From assembly GCA_003218735.1 (NCBI GenBank), contig QHOJ01000061.1, forward strand, positions 1-9,024: a stretch of 9,024 bases of DNA. Direction: 5' to 3'. The first letter of the stretch is position 1. Each line of letters begins with the position of its first letter. The DNA is from Verrucomicrobiota bacterium (GTDB lineage Bacteria; Verrucomicrobiota; Verrucomicrobiia; Chthoniobacterales; UBA10450). Both the position numbers and the translations under genes were made by a program. This document shows, in pieces, positions 1-6,095 of the stretch. The notes under the pieces were generated by a model. That model searched no databases. It saw nothing but the letters and a program-made list of their open reading frames with translations, and had not been told where the DNA came from.

Positions 1-867
1 CCCAGGTGTGAGTTATGCGCCCAAACAATCGCTTTTGGTTGCCGGCTGCCATCAAGATACGCAACAAGGGCGTCGATGGTCTCAACCATGTGCTGATCGC
101 GCAAATTCCATGATGAAGCCCGGCCGCGAAACATCGAGCGGTAATACTTCTCCGCATTTTTCACGAGCCGCGCATTTTGCTCCGCAAAAAAAAGTTCCTC
201 AACGGCAACGTCTCCGTCGCGACTCAGGAATTCAGTGCCCTTGCGTTGCAGCTCAACCAGCTGCTCCACGACTTCGTCTTCACACGGTTCAATCGCGCCA
301 ACAGTCGCGGCGTAGCCGTATTCCTGTGGTTCGCGGCCGAAATGATCGAAGCACGAAGCACGAGTAGCGGCCCCGCGCGCGCTTCGCCGCATCCAGATCG
401 ACTTTTTCGAGGTAACCGAGGACCGCATCAATCGACGCGTGCAGGCTGTAAAGGTCCATGCCGTAAAAACCGGTCGGCGCTCTTTTTGAATCAAGATGTT
501 GGTTAAAATCGCGCAGCCATTCTATGAATTCGACCACAACTGTGTTACGCCACATCCAAGTGGGGAACCGGCGAAATCCCGAAAGCGCTTCGTTTGGATC
601 CGTGTCGTCGCTCGCGCCGCGCAGGTAGCGATGGACACGAGACGAATCTGGCCAATCCGCCTCAATCGCGATCACGGTAAAGCCTTTTTCAGCGATAAGC
701 CGTTTCGTGATTGCCGCGCGCTCGGAGTAAAATTCGTGCGTGCCGTGAGATGCTTCGCCCAACAGCACGATCCGCGCGTCGCCGATCAGTTCCAACAACA
801 CCTCGTAATCTTCCGGGCTGCCGGTAAGCGGTTGCGCGATCCCGCGGACAATCTCGACGTCGTTCAT
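1..867 (-). pseudogene. Erythromycin esterase family protein, frameshifted and cut by the window edge
   Basis: Members of this family are hydrolase-like proteins; some open macrolide rings, but most chromosomal copies have no known substrate. The frame from ATG at 867 shows the family signature GEASHGTHE (residues 37-45), IEADWP (68-73) and GMDLYSL (136-142). After residue 171 (RYSCF) the frame is lost. It resumes one frame over at base 347 with DHFGREPQEYGYAATVG and runs open to position 1, ending in WAHNSHLG, another conserved family motif. The cause is a 7-base tandem duplication at 347-363; removing one unit restores a single frame of about 286 residues up to the window edge. The ATG overlaps the stop of the phosphoribosyltransferase (ATGA), so translation is probably coupled, and these two families are often adjacent or fused. 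The family call is secure. Whether the break is fixed in the organism is less certain. Confidence 0.85.
347..363. repeat. 7-bp tandem duplication inside the esterase gene
   Basis: The plus strand reads cgaagca twice in direct succession (347-353 and 354-360), followed by a partial third cga (361-363). On the coding (minus) strand this duplicates part of the codons for SCF and shifts the frame by +1. Deleting one unit joins RYSCF directly to DHFGREPQ, the expected family continuation. Seen directly; polymerase slippage as the cause is inference. Confidence 0.9.
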
Positions 868-1517
868 TGTCGATCTTCCGCAGCGCGGGCCAGCAAATCG
901 CGCACTTCTTCGTCGCTCGTTTGCGAGAAGTCTTCGTAATACTGACCAACCGCCTGGAAAAATTCAGGTGCACTCGCGCAGATGGTCTCATCCGCTTCGT
1001 CCTCGAATTCGCGGCAAGTGTCCGGAGGGCCAACCGGCACTGCAACGACAATTTTCGCGACACCACGCTGGCGCAATGCTTTGACTGCCGCGCGCATAGT
1101 TGCACCTGTGGCAAGGCCATCATCGACCAAAATGACCACACGGTCGCGTAACTCGGGTGCAGGCCGGTCATCGCGATAGCTCTTTTCGCGACGCTCCAAT
1201 TCGGCTGTCTCCTTTGCCGTGACCGATTCGATGATCTGGTCCGCTTTTGGCAACGCGCGGAGAACATCTTCGTTCAAGACGCGCACGCCACCGGAGGCGA
1301 TTGCACCAGCCGCAAGCTCCTCAAAACCAGGAACGCCTAGTTTGCGCACGATAAAGACATCGAGAGGAACACCTAGCCGCTGCGCCACTTCGTACGCGAC
1401 GGGCACGCCGCCACGCGGCAGACCAAGCACGATTACGTCATTACGACCGGCATACTTTTCGAGTTTCTCCGCAAGGAGTCGGCCCGCTTCCTCTCGATTT
1501 GGAAAAGCTCCTTCCAT
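864..1517 (-). CDS. Phosphoribosyltransferase family protein
   Basis: This is a 217-residue cytoplasmic protein of the type I phosphoribosyltransferase fold, which handles PRPP and a base or similar acceptor. The PRPP-binding loop is clear: [15 protein letters not shown] at residues 127-141, with the paired acidic residues D132 and D133 and the GATGAT-like turn. The N-terminal region has [15 protein letters not shown] (31-45) and [11 protein letters not shown] (54-64), which are typical of the stand-alone family found next to esterase or dienelactone hydrolase genes. The substrate is unknown. Its stop (TGA, 866-864) overlaps the esterase start in an ATGA junction, so the two form an operon. 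The ATG at 1517 has no good Shine-Dalgarno sequence upstream, and the start could lie a few codons downstream because homologs usually begin near FPNREEAG. Confidence 0.88.
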   Translation of the reverse strand: MEGAFPNREEAGRLLAEKLEKYAGRNDVIVLGLPRGGVPVAYEVAQRLGVPLDVFIVRKLGVPGFEELAAGAIASGGVRVLNEDVLRALPKADQIIESVTAKETAELERREKSYRDDRPAPELRDRVVILVDDGLATGATMRAAVKALRQRGVAKIVVAVPVGPPDTCREFEDEADETICASAPEFFQAVGQYYEDFSQTSDEEVRDLLARAAEDRQ

Positions 1518-1679
1518 GCGGCTGGCCGCGCCGCTTTACACTGCCGGAGCGAGCGCGGGAAACACCAATCCTCCCATTAGGTTTCGCTTCTCGATGCAGC
1601 CGCGCGTGTTTCCGACTTTAACTGGCCCACTTAACTTCGTCGGCGGCGAAGATGGCGCGGGTATCACGTCGTCAGTTGG
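1518..1679. other. Short region upstream of the phosphoribosyltransferase
   Basis: These 162 bases lie between the start of the minus-strand operon and the end of the upstream gene remnant. They should hold the operon promoter, but I see no convincing -35/-10 pair and no clear inverted repeat. A plus-strand open frame crosses it, continuing from the shadow of the phosphoribosyltransferase, and has no recognisable protein content. Confidence 0.4.
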
Positions 1680-1857
1680 TCATGAGGCGCCGCGAATAAT
1701 TTCACTGAGCGGCGGCAGATCTTTAACGAGCTGGCTGGTTTCAACGTAATCGCGAAAACCTGCTGCGAAGGCCTCTTCGCATCAGCCACCACGTTTTCAC
1801 ACCGGGACCATGATAGTACATTCGAACATAAACATCGTCACGCCCGGCATCTATTGG
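1680..1857 (-). pseudogene. Remnant of a small hypothetical protein, frameshifted
   Basis: On the minus strand, one frame from about 1857 reads PIDAGRDDVYVRMYYHGPGV followed by KTWW, with no start codon and preceded by a stop. Near 1775-1790 the protein-like signal moves to another frame, reading EEAFAAGFRDYVETSQLVKD and then LPPLSEIIRGAS before TGA at 1682-1680. Both parts look like real protein rather than chance translation: balanced composition, aromatic and acidic residues, and a plausible carboxyl end. I do not recognise the family. The simplest reading is the C-terminal half of a decayed gene with at least one frameshift and a lost start. Alternatively, two unrelated chance frames abut. 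Confidence 0.45.
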
Positions 1858-2006
1858 TCACCACGCTTTTGCGCAGGCTTATGATCTGTTCCAGGGGTGC
1901 CACCACCTTTGGCGTCTTTTACTGGGGTCAGGTCACGAACTTCGATGTTTTTCCTTTTCTTCTCTTTGCGCCATGACGATAAGATCACGTTGATGTTATG
2001 GTTCAT
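1851..2006 (-). CDS. Small protein of 51 residues with a KDAKGGG motif
   Basis: This minus-strand frame runs from ATG (2006-2004) to TAG (1853-1851) and encodes 51 residues. Residues 13-20 are strongly basic (RKEKKRKN). They are followed by IEVRDLTPVKDAKGGG (21-36), then a polar glycine- and lysine-rich tail ending KPAQKRGDQ. There is no membrane segment or signal peptide. The pattern of a charged stretch, a (V)RDLxPxKDxKGG core and a short variable tail resembles, from memory, small peptides annotated as hypothetical in several bacterial phyla; the double glycine also recalls leader peptides of processed natural products. Function is unknown. No maturation enzyme or transporter is visible nearby. 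The upstream site is weak (taag). The start overlaps the TGA of the preceding remnant frame in an ATGA arrangement. Confidence 0.45.
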   Translation of the reverse strand: MNHNINVILSSWRKEKKRKNIEVRDLTPVKDAKGGGTPGTDHKPAQKRGDQ

Positions 2007-2220
2007 GTTCTTACATCGGAAATTAGATCGATGCCGCGCTTGGTCAACTCTTGATGTGACCGGCTCTAAAACTTTTGCCTAATTGATTGCATTGGCGACT
2101 GCGTGTGGCTCGTCATACTGCAGGCGACCCCAGGGCAGCATATCGGAGATTAGATCGACGCCGCGACGATTCGCTCATATTTGCCGAAACTCATTTATTT
2201 CGAATTCGCTATCAATGATA
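2003..2220 (-). pseudogene. Degenerate small hypothetical gene with a duplicated RG(V/I)DLISD segment
   Basis: One minus-strand frame reads IIDSEFEINEFRQI, a TGA stop (2177-2175), then ANRRGVDLISDMLPWGRLQY and DEPHAVANAIN before a TAG (2081-2079). A different frame just beyond reads SRSHQELTKRGIDLISDVRT to TGA (2005-2003). From memory, short Verrucomicrobiota hypothetical proteins carry this motif followed by NAI.YAKF.SRSH. That would place the TAG where a tyrosine codon belongs and a frameshift before SRSH. The second RGIDLISD would then be a partial extra copy. No start codon remains in the first frame. I cannot name a function. Evidence for decay is direct (stops and frame change); the family resemblance is unverified. 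Confidence 0.5.
2015..2165. repeat. Pair of imperfect 24-bp direct repeats
   Basis: The segments 2015-2038 and 2142-2165 are 24 bases long and match at 22 positions, differing only by a/g and t/c transitions; the units start 127 bases apart. They share the core ttagatcga. On the minus strand each encodes RG(V/I)DLISD, so the repeat is best explained as a partial duplication of a small coding sequence rather than an independent element. Confidence 0.7.
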
Positions 2221-2374
2221 TATATCTGAAGCAATGAAGGATCCGCACAGCGCACAGAGTGAGAATTCATGGCTGGCTGCCGGAATGCAGGTGCGAGCTT
2301 CGTTGCCGTAACGCAATTAGCGACGCGCTCTGATCTGTGACTTTCTCAGCAGCAGTCTGGATTTGCGATGGAAG
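2221..2374. other. Spacer downstream of the tRNA, nothing recognised
   Basis: These 154 bases lie 3' of the minus-strand tRNA. I see no strong hairpin followed by a T-run that would end the tRNA transcript, no repeat of the tRNA end that would mark an integration site, and no protein-like frame. Confidence 0.4.
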
Positions 2375-2461
2375 CGGAAGGGGTGGGATTCGAACCCACG
2401 GTGGGTTTCCCCACGCTCGATTTCGAGTCGAGTGCCTTAAACCGGACTCAGCCACCCTTCC
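2375..2461 (-). tRNA. tRNA-Ser (anticodon CGA)
   Basis: The minus strand folds into a class II tRNA of 87 bases. The acceptor stem GGAAGGG (2461-2455) pairs with CCCTTCC (2382-2376), with G at 2375 as the discriminator base, as in serine tRNAs. The anticodon arm CTCGA-CTCGAAA-TCGAG puts CGA in the anticodon, which reads UCG codons. The long variable arm (GCGTGGGGAAACCCACC) is diagnostic of tRNA-Ser or -Leu, and the T arm GTGGGTTCGAATCCCAC is canonical. The bases after the discriminator are CTT, so CCA is not encoded and must be added after transcription. Confidence 0.96.
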
Positions 2462-2563
2462 CCATTGCCGTATTGTCGATGGTAATTCACGGCGCGTAAT
2501 TGTCTGGTGCAACGCCAAGTTTGCAAGCGAAGCATCAGGCCAGCGTTAACTCTCGATTCCGAG

Positions 2564-2627
2564 ACTTAGGCTCCCGATGAACTCGCGTGAGCGCGTGAGT
2601 TTGAATCAAACTCGCCTAAGTGGGAGC
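2564..2627 (+). other. Inverted-repeat structure in the nrdJ leader, possible structured RNA
   Basis: An outer stem pairs acttaggc (2564-2571) perfectly with gcctaagt (2614-2621). Directly inside its 3' arm lies a perfect 7-bp hairpin, gagtttg-aat-caaactc (2597-2613). A smaller hairpin, cgcg-tgag-cgcg, lies at 2584-2595, so the element can draw as a three-way junction. An alternative pairing of gctccc (2570-2575) with gggagc (2622-2627) would compete with the outer stem, which is the kind of overlap seen in RNA switches. It sits between the divergent tRNA-Ser and nrdJ genes, upstream of the putative NrdR boxes. It lacks the conserved B12-box, so it is not a recognisable cobalamin riboswitch. 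Its role is unknown. Confidence 0.45.
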
Positions 2628-2641
2628 TTTCTGAAAAAATG

Positions 2642-2689
2642 TTACAATTTTAGGCTTGCCTCGGATGATTTCGGTACTGCATATTGTGT
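2642..2689 (+). promoter_or_regulatory. Two NrdR-box-like sites upstream of nrdJ
   Basis: NrdR is the common repressor of bacterial ribonucleotide reductase genes and binds pairs of 16-base boxes about three helical turns apart (consensus recalled as acaCwAtATaTwGtgt). The site at 2674-2689, gtactgcatattgtgt, fits 12 of 16 positions, and its last nine all match. The site at 2642-2657, ttacaattttaggctt, fits only 8 of 16, mostly in its left half. They start exactly 32 bases apart, the spacing expected for a working pair. Regulation of nrdJ by NrdR is inferred; no nrdR gene is in the window. The region also should hold the promoter, but I cannot fix its -35/-10 elements. Confidence 0.42.
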
Positions 2690-2800
2690 GTTCGCTGGGC
2701 AGCCACGCTATTACTTGTTGTTGACCGAAGTTCACAGGTTGTTGGCCTCGCTGTTCAGGATTATTCCCATCTGATTCACAACCTCAACCGCTTTACCGCC

Positions 2801-5800
2801 ATGATTCAATTAAAACGTGGAATTCCGCCTGCCTCGCTTGGTCAACCGCGTACATCAGCGAACCGCCAGAAAAACACGCCCGTAAAAAGGACAAATACAG
2901 GTCTGCATTTTGAGCGTATCTTCAGCGACGCCTCAATCGCTCCCTTCAATCAAATCGCATGGGAACAGCGCACAGCGGAGATTACTGATGACAGTGGCAA
3001 AATTATTTTTAAACAGGAGAACATCGAGGTCCCAAAAAGCTGGAGCGCGCTCGCAACCAAGATTGCAGTCTCAAAATATTTTTACGGTGACATTGGAAAC
3101 GGTACGGATCCTCACAAAGGCGGGCGCGAAACGTCAGTGCGGCAGTTGATTCATCGCGTCACGCGTACCATTGCGGATTGGGGTATGGCGGACGGTTATT
3201 TTGCGGATGCGGAAGCCGCGGAAATTTTTTATGACGAATTGACCTGGCTCTGTCTGAATCAGCATGGCGCATTTAACTCCCCGGTCTGGTTCAACGTCGG
3301 CTTATATCACCAGTACGGCATCGGCAAAGGCGCGGGGGCCGGCAATTATTTTTATAACCGCGAAACCGGCAAAGCTGAACGCGCCGCGTCGCAGTACGAA
3401 TATCCCCAGGGAAGCGCCTGTTTCATTCAAAGCGTAGACGACACGATGGAAGATATTATGCAGTTGGCGACGAGTGAGGCGATGCTCTTCAAGTACGGTA
3501 GCGGCACCGGCACGGACCTTTCCTCGTTAAGATCGACAAGAGAAAAATTAAGTGGCGGCGGCAAACCAAGCGGGCCGCTTTCGTTCCTGAAGGTGTACGA
3601 TCAGGTCGCAAACGTGGTGAAAAGCGGCGGCAAAACGCGTCGGGCCGCGAAGATGAATACGCTCAAAGATTGGCACCCGGACATCGAAGAGTTCATCGAC
3701 GCGAAGCAGAAAGAAGAAAAGAAAGCCTGGGCACTGATCGAGCAAGGCTACGACGGCAGCTACAATGGCGACGCCTACGGCTCGGTGATGTATCAAAACG
3801 AAAACCTGAGCGTCCGGGTGAGCGACGAGTTTATGGACGCAGCGCTCGAAGGCAGAGAGTGGTGGACGCGTCGTGTACGCGACGGGAAACCATGCGAATG
3901 CAAAGATGCCCGGACGCTGTTGCGCAAGATCGCTGAAGGAACGCATGTCTGCGGTGATCCGGGGATGCAGTTCGACTCCACGATCCACAAATGGCACACC
4001 TGCAAAGGCACGGATCGTCAAAATTCCACCAATCCTTGCTCGGAATATCTCTTTCTTGATAATACCGCGTGCAATCTTGCGTCACTCAATTTGATGAAGT
4101 TCAAGAGCCCGGATGGCGACTTCGACGTGGAGCGATTCAAAGCCGCCGTGCGGATTTTCATCACGGCTCAGGAAATCATCGTCGATAACGCGAGTTACCC
4201 GATCAAGGAAATAGCGGAGAATTCACATATTTTTCGCACGCTCGGACTCGGCTACGCGAATCTCGGCTCTCTCGTCATGAGTTACGGTTTCGGCTACGAC
4301 AGTGTCGAAGGCCGAGCACTTTGCGGCGCGATCACCGCGATCATGACTGGCGAATCGTACGAACAAAGCGCGCGCTTGGCGCAAGCAATTGGACCATTCC
4401 CAGGCTATCACGACGCGCGCGCCAGCGGTGTACCGAAACCAGTCGCTAAGGACAACGTCGCGTCGATGCTGGAAGTGATCGAGTTGCATCGTTGCGCTGT
4501 ACGCGAAATTTCGGACGCGAAAGAATTCTCTCATTTGAAAGAAGAAGCGGCGCAGGTTTGGGATAGTGCCGCTGAATTAGGCAAACAATACGGCTATCGC
4601 AACGCGCAGGTCACAGTGCTTGCGCCGACGGGCACGATTAGTTTTCTGATGGATTGCGATACGACCGGAATTGAACCGGACATCGCGCTCGTGAAATACA
4701 AGCTGCTCGCGGGCGGCGGAATGCTCAAGATTGTCAACCAAACCGTCAAACCCGCGCTCGAGAAACTCGGTTACAATTCTGACGAGATCGAGCGGATCAT
4801 CGCACACATCGACGCGTTCGACACGATCGAGAACGTCACCGACACAGACGGATCAACGATTTCATCGGGGCTGAAACCGGAGCACTTGTCGATCTTCGAT
4901 AGCGCGTTTAAGCCGTTCAAAGGGGAACGCAGTCTCAGTTACATGGCGCACCTGCGGATGATGGCCGCGGCACAGCCATTCCTCAGTGGCGCAATTTCGA
5001 AAACGGTCAACATGCCGGAAGCGGCCACGGTGGATGACATCATGAACACGTACGTAGAGGGGTGGCGGCTTGGATTAAAATCGATCGCAATTTATCGTGA
5101 CGGCTCGAAGCGTTCCGCGCCGCTCAACACGCGTAAGACAAAAGACATGGGCGCGGCCGGAGATGTCGGTGTTGCATTGGATGTCGCGGCTGAGCGCGAT
5201 GAATTTGAGAGGCGCATTCTCGAATTAGAGGAAGAACTCGCGTTGGTTCGCAGCCGGCTCGACCAGCCGATCCGGCATCGGATGCCAGACACGCGGATGT
5301 CGCTGACGCACCGGTTCGAGATCGCCGGGCATGAAGGTTACATCACAGTCGGCTTGTACGAAGATGGTCAGCCGGGTGAGCTTTTCATTACCATGTCGAA
5401 GGAAGGAAGCACGATCGGCGGGCTAATGGACACCGTCGGCACACTCACGTCGATTGCACTGCAGTACGGCGTGCCGCTGGAGAGTCTCGCGAAGAAGTTT
5501 GCTTACCAAAGATTTGAACCGAGCGGGTTCACGAAAAATCCCGATATTCGCCACGCGACCAGCATCACTGATTACGTTTTTCGCTGGCTCGCCTGCCAGT
5601 TCATCAAAGGCTACAAGGAAGCCACCTCGCCAACACGCGGACAAACGGAATTGCCGTTGAAGGAAATTCCGGAGATGGAGAAAAAGGCGCTCAATCGACC
5701 CGTTTCCGATCTGGCGCGGACAGGCGAAAAGGAGCTGATCGACGTAATCACAAACAACTCGCCCAACGAAGGATCGTTAGAGATGGGTGGCAACGGCAGC

Positions 5801-5941
5801 AGCCATGCCGAACGCGTGAAAACAGCGCTTGGCAACATGTTCATGGACATCGTCTGTTCGCATTGCGGCAGCGATAAGGTGATCCGGGCCGGTGCGTGCG
5901 GCGTTTGCACCGAATGCGGAACAAGCCAGGGCTGCAGTTGA
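2801..5941 (+). CDS. nrdJ: Adenosylcobalamin-dependent ribonucleoside-diphosphate reductase (class II)
   Basis: The enzyme reduces ribonucleotides to deoxyribonucleotides in the cytoplasm using a radical made from coenzyme B12, so it works with or without oxygen. From the ATG at 2801 the protein has 1046 residues. The catalytic barrel shows FNSPVWFNVG, GSACFIQ with C207 (one of the substrate-reducing cysteines), NPCSEY with N411, C413 and E415 (thiyl radical cysteine and its partners), C424 as the second redox cysteine, and APTGTISF at 608-615. A heptad-like acidic/leucine segment near 798-824 links the barrel to a TSCPD-type domain (about 833-935). The tail is cysteine-rich (C1019, C1022, C1033, C1036, C1039, C1045), resembling a zinc ribbon plus a redox-active end that re-reduces the active site. 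The frame is open upstream to an ATG at 2684, but the extra 39 residues are unlike the family, so 2801 is preferred although no Shine-Dalgarno sequence is visible. Confidence 0.96.
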   Translation: MIQLKRGIPPASLGQPRTSANRQKNTPVKRTNTGLHFERIFSDASIAPFNQIAWEQRTAEITDDSGKIIFKQENIEVPKSWSALATKIAVSKYFYGDIGNGTDPHKGGRETSVRQLIHRVTRTIADWGMADGYFADAEAAEIFYDELTWLCLNQHGAFNSPVWFNVGLYHQYGIGKGAGAGNYFYNRETGKAERAASQYEYPQGSACFIQSVDDTMEDIMQLATSEAMLFKYGSGTGTDLSSLRSTREKLSGGGKPSGPLSFLKVYDQVANVVKSGGKTRRAAKMNTLKDWHPDIEEFIDAKQKEEKKAWALIEQGYDGSYNGDAYGSVMYQNENLSVRVSDEFMDAALEGREWWTRRVRDGKPCECKDARTLLRKIAEGTHVCGDPGMQFDSTIHKWHTCKGTDRQNSTNPCSEYLFLDNTACNLASLNLMKFKSPDGDFDVERFKAAVRIFITAQEIIVDNASYPIKEIAENSHIFRTLGLGYANLGSLVMSYGFGYDSVEGRALCGAITAIMTGESYEQSARLAQAIGPFPGYHDARASGVPKPVAKDNVASMLEVIELHRCAVREISDAKEFSHLKEEAAQVWDSAAELGKQYGYRNAQVTVLAPTGTISFLMDCDTTGIEPDIALVKYKLLAGGGMLKIVNQTVKPALEKLGYNSDEIERIIAHIDAFDTIENVTDTDGSTISSGLKPEHLSIFDSAFKPFKGERSLSYMAHLRMMAAAQPFLSGAISKTVNMPEAATVDDIMNTYVEGWRLGLKSIAIYRDGSKRSAPLNTRKTKDMGAAGDVGVALDVAAERDEFERRILELEEELALVRSRLDQPIRHRMPDTRMSLTHRFEIAGHEGYITVGLYEDGQPGELFITMSKEGSTIGGLMDTVGTLTSIALQYGVPLESLAKKFAYQRFEPSGFTKNPDIRHATSITDYVFRWLACQFIKGYKEATSPTRGQTELPLKEIPEMEKKALNRPVSDLARTGEKELIDVITNNSPNEGSLEMGGNGSSHAERVKTALGNMFMDIVCSHCGSDKVIRAGACGVCTECGTSQGCS

Positions 5942-5950
5942 GTCACTGGT

Positions 5951-5971
5951 CAGTCGAATAAGTGTCGACTG
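5951..5971 (+). terminator. Hairpin just after nrdJ
   Basis: A perfect 7-bp stem, cagtcga (5951-5957) with tcgactg (5965-5971), encloses a 7-base loop 10 bases after the nrdJ stop. There is no T-run after it, so an intrinsic terminator is doubtful. It may protect the 3' end of the message or act together with the second hairpin downstream. Confidence 0.35.
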
Positions 5972-5998
5972 GCGGACAAGAGCGTCTCGCTGCTAACG

Positions 5999-6020
5999 GC
6001 CGACGCGTTGGCGCGTCGGC
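5999..6020 (+). terminator. Strong GC-rich hairpin between nrdJ and the acyl-CoA dehydrogenase
   Basis: A perfect 9-bp stem, gccgacgcg (5999-6007) with cgcgtcggc (6012-6020), closes on the tetraloop ttgg. It is the most stable hairpin in the spacer and suits the end of the nrdJ transcript. The following sequence (accttgcgcg) is not T-rich, so a classical terminator cannot be claimed. A hairpin-only or Rho-assisted end is inference. Confidence 0.45.
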
Positions 6021-6095
6021 ACCTTGCGCGACTTGTGGACATGCGAAGTCGGCTGGCTACAGTTCGTGACCCGCCATTTTTGGTGAGCGGATTTT

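Noticed and set aside
181..200. A run of eight A in the esterase gene looked like a second frameshift site.
   Set aside because: Translated with eight bases, the minus strand reads VEELFFAEQNARLVKN without interruption, as the family requires, so the run is not a lesion.
1219..1749. A 176-codon plus-strand open frame across the start of the phosphoribosyltransferase.
   Set aside because: Half of it is antisense to a clear gene, and its translation is low-complexity (S, T, P, R) with no recognisable motif.
2375..2461. tRNA-Ser as an integration site for a mobile element.
   Set aside because: No integrase gene and no second copy of the tRNA 3' end was found in the window.
2684..2800. A 39-codon upstream extension of nrdJ starting at an ATG at 2684.
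   Set aside because: The extra residues do not resemble the family, the upstream ATG overlaps the best NrdR-like site, and MIQLKRG at 2801 is a more natural start.
2462..2800. Possible cobalamin riboswitch controlling the B12-dependent reductase.
   Set aside because: No B12-box-like conserved sequence is present, and the visible hairpins do not match that fold.
3548..4021. A 157-codon minus-strand open frame inside nrdJ.
   Set aside because: It is an antisense shadow of the catalytic barrel coding sequence; no motif or start signal supports it.
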